From: Carettochelys insculpta
Taxonomy: Eukaryota; Chordata; Testudines; Carettochelyidae
Assembly: GCF_033958435.1 (NCBI RefSeq)
Contig: NC_134137.1
Span: forward strand, 124,222,001-124,286,000
Length of the DNA stretch: 64,000 nt
Direction: 5' to 3'
Shown: positions 39,201-44,989 of the stretch, piece by piece
Position numbering within the stretch: the stretch's first letter is position 1
How the letters are laid out: each line of letters begins with the position of its first letter
Notes under the pieces: model-generated
What the model was told of the DNA's origin: nothing
Seen by the model: only the letters and a program-made list of their open reading frames with translations
Databases searched by the model: none
Position numbers and translations under genes: made by a program

Positions 39201-42200
39201 GCCATAAATTTGAATTTATCTCATAGTGTAGACGTAGCCTTAGGCTAAAATTTAGAATTTGGTTCAGATTTCCAGTGATGGATAAAACTATATGAACAAA
39301 AGGTTTATTTTCTTATGGTAGTTTCTCAAATCCTGGTAACTAACATATAGTTCTTGTGAGTTAACAAGTTCATTTGTGAATGCAGTCTGTTATATTCTTC
39401 CTGCATGTTACCTTTTCTTCCAGGGAGAAACAGATGTATATTTATTACTTTTTCTCCCTACAATAAACTTAGCAAAAAAACATAAAGAAATAGGAATTGG
39501 AAGGGCAGCACCATTTGTGCCCATCCTGAATGGGACTACCAGCTAGGTCTCCGTTCTGGTCTGACCCAAGGTAGATTTCATATAGTACTATGCATGGATT
39601 TTCTCCTTTTAAAAATAGAAAATGTAAGATGATCCCTGGCAGGTACGCTGGCAGCAATAAGAGAGAGAGATGTTATGACTATACTAACTAAGGCCATGGC
39701 CACACAAGCCCCCGCCTTTCAAAAGAGGTATGCTAATAAGCCACTTTGGCAAATGCTAATGAGGCACTGCCATGAATATGCAGCACCTAATTAGCATAAC
39801 GATTGCCGCGTGTGTTTCAAAAGTGCCGCTTTCAAAACGCACACTGTTCATGTGGACAGGGACCTTTTAAAAGGATCCCCAAACTTGGAAAGCCCCTTCT
39901 TCCCAAAACCAGGTGGGAAGCAGGGGCTTTCAAAGTCCAGGAGTCCTTTTGAAAGGCACCTATCTACGCAGGCAGTTTGTGTTCTGAAAGCAGCACTTTT
40001 GAAATGCATGCAGCTGCCATTATGCTAATTAGGTGCTGCATATTCATGGTAGTGCCTCATTAGCATCTGCCGAAGTGACTCATTAGTGTACCCCTTTCAA
40101 AAGGCGGGTTCTAGTGTAGCCATGGCCTAAACGTTTGGTATGACACCCACACACCAGCTCTTTCTCTAACGCAATTCTTCAGAAAAGTCTAAACTGAGCT
40201 GAGTGTGAATGAACTCTGTCATACGCTGAGCTAAAATTCAAATGTCATTAGTGTGGATATATCCAGGAATCCTTCTCACATTTTCTCTATGCATTTCTCT
40301 CTCTACTACCTTCAAAAGTTTCATGTCACGTTAAGTCTTTCTTCCCTTATATACCAACTGTAGCCACTGGAGGCTCAATGTGATTTGTTCCAGCACCCAT
40401 CAGTGCCTCCATTTCACTTGGCCAGAGGGGATGCTGAAGAATACACGGCACTCCCTCTCTCTCACCCCAGTGCTCCTGCGCTTGAGCACACTGCCTTTTC
40501 AGCATTATTGAATCCTCTATTTTGCCCAGCTCCTCAATGCTCCAGTCTTGGACATAGCGTCCTCTCATGTTGGAACACACTGACCGCTATCAGCAGACAG
40601 GATACTAGGCTAAATGGACCATTGGTCTGACCTTGTTTGGTTGTGCTTATGTTTATGCTACAGTGCCACTAGACTTTATAATAGACAAAATAAGTTGTTT
40701 GTTTGCTGCTCTAGCTTTGTTTTTCTCTGCCCATAATTTTTTAAAGTCAGACATTTGTATACAACAAAGCAGAATGTTTGGGTATTGTATAGTAAGTTAC
40801 GTCAATATGCTAACCATGATGTGATCCGAATACAAAACTCAGGCGTGGTTCTTCACGACACACACAGAAGGAAAGGATAATACTGGGGAAGAGAGGGTTA
40901 TTTTTTGAGTCACTTTATAATTCCACTTCTGGATGGGTTCATCCCACCTTTTCTGGAACAAGAGTCATGTCGGCATGAGGTGCTTTTGAGGATGGAGAAA
41001 ATTGGGAATGGTCCAAATAGGTTTAAGGGGATATCTTGCCACTGCTGGGAAATGTGTAAGTTGAAAACATAGCAGGCAAAGGATAATAACATGCTGTATT
41101 GTATTCAACAGGGAGTGCAAGCGAAATCCAGTTTCTCTCAGAAGCTCAAGATGACCCGCAGAAAAGAAAGCCTGACATCAAGAAAGCCAAATTATTGCTG
41201 GGTTGGGAACCTGTGGTATGTAAAGCTAGATTAATAGTGTATTGTCTGTAAAGCTTGGAGTTTTATGATGGTTATCTTGCCTTTATAAAAGAAGGTATCC
41301 TGCAGTTATTAGAACATTTTAAAGAACTTCAGGAAGTGAAGGAAAGTATTGTAACGTTTATAAAATACCTTGAGTCTTACATGTGTATTTGGGGGAAGTT
41401 CTGTAACCTGTGTCATGCAGGAGGTCAAACTAGATAACAGAGCCCCAGTCTTAAAATTCATGAACCTATGAAATAAGTGACAAAGCTTTGTAAATAAAAT
41501 TACCCTCATTTGTATAACCACTGTTACCAAAAGCAATGAGAAGTCCTGTGGCACCTTATACCCTGACAGATTTTTTGGAACATAGGCTTTCATGAGCAAA
41601 GACCCACATTCATCTGATGAAGTAGGTCTTTGGCAATGAGCACTTATGCTCCAAAGAAGAAAAGTCTTAGTCTTTGGTGTGCCACAGGACTTCTCATTGT
41701 TTCTGTGAGCACAGACTAACATGGCTACCCCTCTGATACTTGTCACTTTTACCAAGGTAATAGTCCCTCATATGCCTGTCTTCCCACATTACCACACCGG
41801 CTGGCCACACTACAGAGCATCACTTAAATGGCCAAGACAAGGGTTGCAACTTGATCTTGAACCTTAAACCTTGATTTCACTAGAACTTCATATTTAAATG
41901 AGTTTTCCAGCAATAATGCTGCTGGAAAACAGATACTAGCTCTAGAGTAGGTTCACCATTAATGGCTACCAACCCTTCAACCTTCCATGGCTCAGTCCCC
42001 CTGGAATCCCCATAAGACTCTGGAAATTTATCTAATAGTTACATGATGCTGGCATAAAGATTTGGTATTTTCTTAAGATTTAATCTCTGGGATGTAAAGT
42101 ATGTCTGTGATTGCTAATGATTCTAGTGATGGAACACCCAAACCTTCCTGGTTATGTGTCACTCGTACATATGCTGAACATAGCTGAAAGCAAGAGCTTG

Positions 42201-43271
42201 ACTATTATAAAGGGAACTCTTCCCCATCTACAGTTGGGGACAAGGGCTTAGTTTACCATTCTTAGGCCAGTTACTCCTCTTCATCAGTATGACATGTTTC
42301 ATGTGAGGCACATGTAGGTAGGAATCCTGATTTTTTTTTTAAATTGTTAATGCAATGAAATCCCTCTTCTCCTGTGTGTCTGAGGTATTCAGAACCTAAT
42401 TTGTTTTAAAAACTGGCACAGTGGCAGGAGATCATTTCTATCAACTTTAATGGGATGTAGGCCTTTGTGTTCTTGCCAGTGGTGAATAAGGGTGGGTAGT
42501 GTATTAGAGATATGCATGGGTGATTAATGTACTCATTGCTAAAGGGCCATCAATGTGTGAATGCACGTTGGTGGCAAAAGCAAGAACAGAGATTACTATA
42601 CTTGGAAAAGGAGTTAAATATTGTATGCCCATCAATGTAAAATGAACTGATTAAAACTACAAGAATAGTGTGTTGTTTGTTTTTTGTGTTTGTTTTTTTT
42701 TGGTTATAATTGTAGGCCAATTTAAGGAAGTATGGTACTTTAAACCCAGTTAGACTTTACAGCTTATCTAGAGTATTTTCTTATTATAATTCAAAACAAG
42801 CCAAAAACATTCTTTCAATTTCTGTTGATTACAAACATACAAGGAATCATTCAAGTTTGCATTTGGGCATAATAAAGTAAGTTGTTTCTGCCTGATAGTA
42901 AATGTGGTATTTACAAACCAAATTGATGGTTCTTAATTGAGTGAATGACAGCTGGATATAACAGTGATGGGAGCATTAGAAATGTATAGGCAGATGAGAT
43001 GGTGCTGTCTTTTTCTTGATAAGAATTAAAGGATTTCAAAGCAGTGGTTTCACCTCTTAGAAGACAGGCACAATAATACACCATTATGAGAGTAAGCAGA
43101 ATCTTAATCTTATGTAACCATCTCCTCATTCTTAAACAGGTCCCTTTGGAAGAAGGTTTAAATAAAGCAATTCACTACTTTCGTAAAGAACTCGAATATC
43201 AGGCAAATAATCAATATATCCCCAAACCGAAACCTGCAAGGATAAAAAAAGGAAGAACAAGACACAACTGA
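6139..43271 (+). CDS. UXS1: UXS1, UDP-glucuronate decarboxylase 1 (last nine coding exons; 5' part outside window)
   Basis: Nine exons join into one frame of about 268 residues plus TGA: 6139-6243, 9476-9535, 12829-12950, 23051-23170, 28746-28789, 32702-32762, 36941-36998, 41112-41215 and 43140-43271. All introns are GT-AG and all phases agree. The product matches vertebrate UXS1, a type II membrane enzyme of the Golgi/ER that converts UDP-glucuronate to UDP-xylose with bound NAD+, supplying xylose for proteoglycan linkers. It belongs to the extended short-chain dehydrogenase/reductase family. Visible are the STSEVYG segment (active-site Ser/Glu), the YDEGK segment (catalytic Tyr and Lys), [10 protein letters not shown], and the basic tail [15 protein letters not shown]. 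Human UXS1 is about 420 residues, so roughly 150 N-terminal residues (membrane anchor, coiled stem, GxxGxxG NAD motif) lie in exons upstream; I did not find them in 1-6138. Nothing disrupts the frame, so the gene looks functional. Confidence 0.97.
6244..7861. other. UXS1 intron, nothing recognised
   Basis: No element could be identified. An A-run near 6689 is the only low-complexity tract. Confidence 0.5.
8104..8572. mobile_element. Long palindromic MITE nested in hAT copy 2
   Basis: ggctgtttctacag and gtagaaacggcc are inverted ends. The pairing runs inward for roughly 190 bases per arm, including the block gatgctaatgagg on both arms and a GC-rich centre with ccggaag motifs. Comparison with the uninterrupted copy at 4123 places the insertion in cacactttNgtatgtg, with a 3-base duplication (ttt, left copy decayed to ttc). 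Confidence 0.85.
8912..8938 (+). repeat. (TTTG)n microsatellite
   Basis: A T-run followed by four tttg units within hAT copy 2; absent from copy 1, so it arose after the copies separated. Confidence 0.85.
9476..9535 (+). CDS. UXS1: UXS1 exon with STSEVYG active-site segment
   Basis: A 60-base exon between acceptor tgtttag and donor gtaaga, entering and leaving in phase 1. It encodes [19 protein letters not shown]. The Ser and Glu of STSEVYG are catalytic residues in the family. Confidence 0.96.
9536..12828. other. UXS1 intron, nothing recognised
   Basis: About 3.3 kb of AT-rich DNA without a recognised repeat. The open frames here have no family signature. Confidence 0.5.
12829..12950 (+). 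CDS. UXS1: UXS1 exon with YxxxK catalytic motif
   Basis: The acceptor is ttccctag and the donor is gtattt. It encodes [17 protein letters not shown], then [20 protein letters not shown] and YMKQ. The Tyr and Lys of YDEGK are the short-chain dehydrogenase/reductase catalytic pair. The exon ends in phase 0. Confidence 0.97.
12951..13439. other. UXS1 intron, nothing recognised
   Basis: AT-rich intron with no identifiable element. Confidence 0.45.
13440..14265. mobile_element. GC-rich block, probable non-autonomous hAT-like element (only right end clear)
   Basis: A G-rich block in AT-rich intron. Its right end reads, in reverse complement, cagagatggagaacttatgg, like a hAT terminus, followed by ctttaaac as a possible 8-base target site. 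I could not find the matching left end or TSD, so the left limit is only the composition change. Confidence 0.35.
14800..15815 (-). mobile_element. Decayed non-LTR retrotransposon ORF2 (antisense to UXS1)
   Basis: Translating the - strand in shifting frames gives [20 protein letters not shown] (a polymerase-domain segment, near 15720-15785) and, near 14850-14960, [19 protein letters not shown], the decayed form of the RMPDxRLPKxLLYGEL block that non-LTR elements of this kind carry near the C terminus. Many stops and frameshifts. It belongs to the same broad group as 645-1497. Confidence 0.7.
16170..16640 (+). repeat. C-rich minisatellite
   Basis: Irregular units of about 50-65 bases built on gacccaacc...cagcctgaac repeat roughly eight times and diverge toward the right. 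The long open frames here come from the repeat and low stop density. The flank tcatccctcattaaacaag (near 16048) hints that it sits inside a transposon like the one at 48907-49352, but a right end is not seen. Confidence 0.8.
16744..17037. mobile_element. MITE-like element flanked by TCAA
   Basis: Left end gccatgtctatg, right end gtgtagactcagcc. tcaa lies directly outside both ends (16740-16743, 17038-17041). The arms diverge and there is no coding frame. Confidence 0.7.
17042..18195. other. UXS1 intron, nothing recognised
   Basis: AT-rich intron with no identifiable element. Confidence 0.45.
18196..18224 (+). repeat. Likely CR1 3'-tail remnant
   Basis: tcttctatgattctatgatt resembles the (ATTCTATG)n tail of CR1 elements. 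Only the tail is recognisable. Confidence 0.4.
18597..18668 (+). repeat. tRNA-Lys-like SINE head or tRNA pseudogene
   Basis: gcccagctggctaatgcagt followed by agagcacaactcttaaatct aligns with tRNA-Lys(CTT) through the D arm and the anticodon loop (CTCTTAA). The T arm is degraded. No folded functional tRNA is possible. Turtles carry abundant tRNA-Lys-derived SINEs, which is the likelier source. Confidence 0.6.
18669..20067. other. UXS1 intron, nothing recognised
   Basis: No repeat, RNA gene or coding segment was recognised. Confidence 0.45.
20068..20450. mobile_element. MITE-like element with GAAAGA arms, right end lost
   Basis: It starts ggctaaatctacactacggc and continues with alternating cttcc/ggaag and tctttcgaa/ttcgaaaga blocks that pair across the element. 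It ends near gagctactgctag without the expected tgtagacatagcc. An (ATAA)n stretch lies at about 20275-20293. Confidence 0.7.
20880..21075 (+). mobile_element. Non-LTR retrotransposon 3'-end remnant (sense)
   Basis: One frame reads [46 protein letters not shown] and then a stop, the C-terminal RGRPxxxWxDDI...W...DRxxWK block of non-LTR reverse transcriptases. It ends with attgatggtggtgat, like the short 3' repeats of such elements. It differs from the family at 645-1497. Confidence 0.75.
21651..22052. mobile_element. MITE with TTG target duplication
   Basis: Ends gactatgcctacgctag and gtagtgtagacatagcc are inverted. The arms carry ttttgtcaacaaaa/ttctgttgacag blocks. ttg flanks both sides (21648-21650, 22053-22055). 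Non-coding. Confidence 0.82.
22056..23050. other. UXS1 intron, nothing recognised
   Basis: AT-rich intron ending at the acceptor of the next exon. Confidence 0.45.
23051..23170 (+). CDS. UXS1: UXS1 exon ([10 protein letters not shown] segment)
   Basis: Exactly 40 codons between acceptor tgcttatag and donor gtaagt, phase 0 on both sides. It encodes [20 protein letters not shown] followed by [20 protein letters not shown], a substrate-binding region. Confidence 0.97.
23480..23702 (+). repeat. MIR-family SINE
   Basis: gacatgggttcaaattcttg (Pol III B box region), then tctgtgcctcagttccctg and gtaaaatggggcaatagcac match the MIR consensus in order and spacing. The 3' part (aggagctatataagtgcc) is more decayed. 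An ancient insertion shared in type with mammals. Confidence 0.85.
24130..25945. mobile_element. 1.8-kb non-autonomous transposon, twin copy A
   Basis: Left end ctgcatctacactatgagat, right end cttgtagtgtagattcagcc; the first 45 or so bases of each arm pair (agataaatt, taatatcgat). Shared with 37175-39239 are, in order, cagtgcattatgggaa-type text, cccacattgcattgccctc, tttttccaggaggaagga, agacgggggatggggctcac and atggtgctgcctggcag. The GC-rich core contains degenerate tandem copies of cagttgaa...ggcagcaaggcccc...aaaat. A - strand frame around 25141-25341 is shared with the twin. No known transposase domain. Confidence 0.82.
25949..28745. other. UXS1 intron with one GC-rich block
   Basis: AT-rich intron. 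At about 27420-27860 there is a G-rich segment (ggggatggggtggggcttgg and similar) that looks repeat-derived but matches no element I can name. Confidence 0.4.
28746..28789 (+). CDS. UXS1: UXS1 44-base micro-exon
   Basis: The acceptor is tatttttag and the donor is gtaagc. It encodes [14 protein letters not shown] and two bases of a Ser codon. From memory, the human protein has Ser-Gly-Ser where this one has Pro-Gly-Thr, a local difference in a loop. It is too short to be found by ORF scanning. Confidence 0.95.
28790..31554. other. UXS1 intron, nothing recognised
   Basis: About 2.8 kb of AT-rich DNA with no recognised repeat. Confidence 0.45.
31555..31760 (-). mobile_element. 3' end of a non-LTR retrotransposon (antisense)
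   Basis: The - strand encodes [20 protein letters not shown] followed by H, the C-terminal CxxC...H zinc-finger-like motif used by the same group of elements as 645-1497. Upstream frames are lost; this is a short 5'-truncated copy. Confidence 0.68.
31761..32701. other. UXS1 intron, nothing recognised
   Basis: AT-rich intron with a T-run near 31800 and a CCCACC tract near 31920. Confidence 0.4.
32702..32762 (+). CDS. UXS1: UXS1 exon ([10 protein letters not shown] segment)
   Basis: A 61-base exon. The acceptor is ttttgcag and the donor is gtaagt. It completes the Ser codon begun in the previous exon and encodes [20 protein letters not shown], ending in phase 0. Confidence 0.96.
33043..33235. 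mobile_element. pogo/Tigger-type non-autonomous element with TA duplication
   Basis: Ends cagcgaaacccctcattgg and agataaacagggttctactg are inverted relatives of cagtagaaccc. TA flanks both sides (33041-33042, 33236-33237), as expected for the Tc1/mariner-pogo group. 193 bases, non-coding. Confidence 0.75.
33664..35010 (-). mobile_element. CR1 LINE remnant, antisense, split by a MITE
   Basis: The - strand frame near 34326-34490 reads [10 protein letters not shown] and [13 protein letters not shown], the motif C region of CR1 reverse transcriptase. Near 34870-34990 it reads [18 protein letters not shown], motif B. The 3' end at 33664 on the + strand reads gatcatagaaacattgagtt, the usual CR1 3' UTR. 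Many stops. A 370-base element interrupts it at 34492-34861. Confidence 0.85.
34492..34861. mobile_element. MITE inserted in CR1, TTA duplication
   Basis: Ends gggtaggtctgcacagc and gctgtgttgacataccc; tta lies on both sides (34489-34491, 34862-34864). Arms carry many ttatttcgaaataa-like palindromes. The 3-base TWA-type duplication suits PIF/Harbinger. Removing it rejoins the CR1 sequence. Confidence 0.87.
35011..36132. other. UXS1 intron, nothing recognised
   Basis: AT-rich intron, no element identified. Confidence 0.45.
36133..36426. mobile_element. Short inverted-repeat element, copy 1
   Basis: caggttgaacctttggtctg at the left and the inverted gccagactagaaaggttc plus aacctg at the right. 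The interior (ctgtaatttacccctaaatg, cttctaagagcccagtaagc) recurs at 62948-63250. Non-coding; target duplication not identified. Confidence 0.8.
36770..36830 (+). repeat. CR1 3'-end fragment
   Basis: cctgttacacaggaggtcag and ctttataatctatgaa match the conserved CR1 3' UTR (acaggaggtcaga...ctatgaa). Confidence 0.55.
36941..36998 (+). CDS. UXS1: UXS1 exon ([19 protein letters not shown])
   Basis: A 58-base exon between acceptor ctttatag and donor gtaagt, entering in phase 0 and leaving in phase 1. It encodes [19 protein letters not shown], matching the family. Confidence 0.96.
37175..39239. mobile_element. 2.07-kb non-autonomous transposon, twin copy B, TTA duplication
   Basis: Left end ggacacatctgcactctaag, right end catagtgtagacgtagcc, with tta on both sides (37172-37174, 39240-39242). 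Collinear with 24130-25945 but about 250 bases longer, with an extra repeat of the cttctcaactg...ttccctgtgttaag segment. Shared core text includes agacgggggatggggctcac and atggtgctgcctggcag. The open frames lack a recognisable transposase domain. Confidence 0.87.
39692..40127. mobile_element. Near-perfect palindromic MITE, TAA duplication
   Basis: ggccatggccacacaagccc and ctagtgtagccatggcc are inverted ends; pairing continues through gctaatgaggca, gcagcacctaattagcat and cttttcaaaagg-type blocks almost to the centre. taa flanks both sides (39689-39691, 40128-40130). Transcripts would fold into a long hairpin. Confidence 0.9.
40578..40655 (+). repeat. CR1 3'-end fragment
   Basis: cagcagacaggatactaggc, taaatggaccattggtctga and ttgtgcttatgttt follow the 3' UTR of the intact CR1 at 47650-47760. 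Confidence 0.75.
41112..41215 (+). CDS. UXS1: UXS1 exon ([14 protein letters not shown] segment)
   Basis: The acceptor is attcaacag and the donor is gtatgt. It encodes [20 protein letters not shown] followed by [15 protein letters not shown] and ends in phase 0. Confidence 0.96.
41400..41472 (+). repeat. CR1 3'-end fragment
   Basis: tgtgtcatgcaggaggtcaa, actagata and taaaattcatgaacctatga match a CR1 3' UTR of the older type. Confidence 0.6.
41528..41752. repeat. Head-to-head repeat pair with hammerhead-like loop
   Basis: caatgagaagtcctgtggca on the left and tgccacaggacttctcattg on the right are exact inverted copies. Between them the + strand reads catctgatgaagtaggtctt and further cttatgctcc, an eroded copy of CTGANGA-stem-GAAA. 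The right part ends cagactaacatggctacccc, the usual end of this amniote repeat. Confidence 0.75.
41753..43139. other. UXS1 last intron, nothing further recognised
   Basis: AT-rich intron to the terminal exon; a T/G-rich tract near 42670-42705. Confidence 0.4.
43140..43271 (+). CDS. UXS1: UXS1 terminal coding exon
   Basis: The acceptor is cttaaacag. The exon encodes [20 protein letters not shown], then [23 protein letters not shown] and TGA. The lysine/arginine-rich C terminus is typical of vertebrate UXS1, and the stop position agrees with the human length. Confidence 0.97.
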   Translation, partial: VPLEEGLNKAIHYFRKELEYQANNQYIPKPKPARIKKGRTRHN

Positions 43272-43965
43272 AAACTGTTATATTGGACAGGAGATTCTCT
43301 ACTTTACTTTTGATGGGATATATTTTTTTTTCTTTTTTAAAAAGAAAGACTTAACAGGTCTCATGAAGAAGAAACTGGAATTTCATTCTGAAGCTTGCTT
43401 TAAAGAAGTGGATGTGCCTAAAAATAAAAAAAAAAAAACTGCAACTCTTGCCTTGCACTTTTTAAAATCTGTCTTTTTATGTAAAATAGAGTAGAAAAAT
43501 CTTTGAGTATCTTCAAGTTTTATATCTTGCCGTGAGATCATTTGTTGTGACTGTCTTTTGACAGTTTTGTTTACTGGTTTCTTTGTGAAGCTGAAGATGA
43601 ATATAAATGGGATGGGATGGGATATACCAATTTATTTATAAAATGGGTACTATAAATGAGATGTTATACTATGCATAAGAGAAAAAGTGAGCAGTATTGT
43701 CAGGTTAGTGAAACACTGGCAGTTGTTATACAGGGGTATAAAAGAATTCTGTATGAGAGCTTTATGTATTCTTTAAATCAAAGTTTTTTTCAGAGGTTTG
43801 GTTTTAGTTTCACACTTGAATTTGGACTATTTTCATTGATTATCATGGATAAGAATATTTTAAATCACTACTGTGTTGTGTGTACTCTGGGAAAAAAGTT
43901 AATGTATTATTGGTTACCAGTGATTGAATATGCTATTTTAATAAAATATGGAAAGTTCTACTTGT
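43272..43965 (+). other. UXS1: UXS1 3' UTR (inferred extent)
   Basis: An AT-rich sequence follows the stop. AATAAA is seen at 43423-43428, inside an A-rich run, and at 43940-43945, followed by a T/G-rich stretch (gtgagtttgggggctttttc) suitable for cleavage. I take the second as the main end; transcript data would settle it. Confidence 0.55.
43940..43945 (+). promoter_or_regulatory. Candidate polyadenylation signal of UXS1
   Basis: Canonical AATAAA about 670 bases after the stop, with a downstream GT-rich element around 43964-43985. Confidence 0.5.
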
Positions 43966-44989
43966 GAGTTTGGGGGCTTTTTCAATTAAAATAGTTCTCT
44001 AGTTCATTTTATCTATACATATTTTAAATGTTCAGTTTTTAAATAGTCATACTTAGTTATAAAAATAAGTAATCTCTGAAGGCGTATGGTGTATTTTTCA
44101 CTTTGCGAGTAGTCACATATCTTAACTGATTCTTGGGAAGGGGTTCTAAGATCATGTAACAAAAAAAAGAACCTCAGCTAGTTATAATTAAGGATTATAT
44201 CATTGTTTGCATTAGACCCAGATTGTCACAAGGCAAAAGTGGAAGATACCTTTAAAACATAGAATTCATGCATTTGATTTAGAAACAAAACTTTCTATTG
44301 ATTTTACCAGAAAATACACATCTGTATTATCTTATCACAGTAACCTAAATCCTATCATCTTCCACTTGTTGGATATCTGCACTTATTGCAGTTGTCTGTT
44401 GTTGGGAAGCTTAGGCCTAGATTTTTTTTTTAAAGCTGTTTAGCCATTCTGCTGCTCAGAGTTGCAAAGCCTAAGTCTCATTGAAAGTCAGTAGGGCATA
44501 AGTCAGTTTTGAGAGCCTTGGCTGTCTAAATCTCATAGGCTTTGCAACAATGAGCAAAGGAATGCTCAAATACCTTTAAAAATAAGGGTTATGAGCCCAG
44601 CCCTCAACAGCTGACATTCTTTTGGTACTGTAAACTAACAAGCCTGCTTCTGAATGATGTAGAATGAAGAAGAAATAATGGTAAAACTCTTCTTTCAAGA
44701 ATGTCCACAGGAGCTCTGAATGGTTTGCTGTTAAATATGAGTCCCAAAGACCCTTTTTTTAGATTTGCTCACCACCTTGTCACCCTTCATAAGGGATGAG
44801 AATTATAGGAGTAGTTTTGCTTCTGTAACCGAGCTAGTATGTGCTAAGTATTGTTCTCAGTGCATTGTCTACAGAGATAATGTATTACAGCTCTCAGCTT
44901 CAGAACCAATCTCTCTAGCTCAGTCCATAAACTCTGGCTTCTAGCTTTCAAGGTACGTGGCTCAATCCCTTGTCTCTGCCAAAATGAAA
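43966..44989. other. Intergenic, nothing recognised
   Basis: AT-rich sequence after UXS1. A segment around 44915-44970 (tctagctcagtccataaact, acgtggctcaatccc) has weak A- and B-box resemblance, too weak to call a SINE. Confidence 0.4.
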
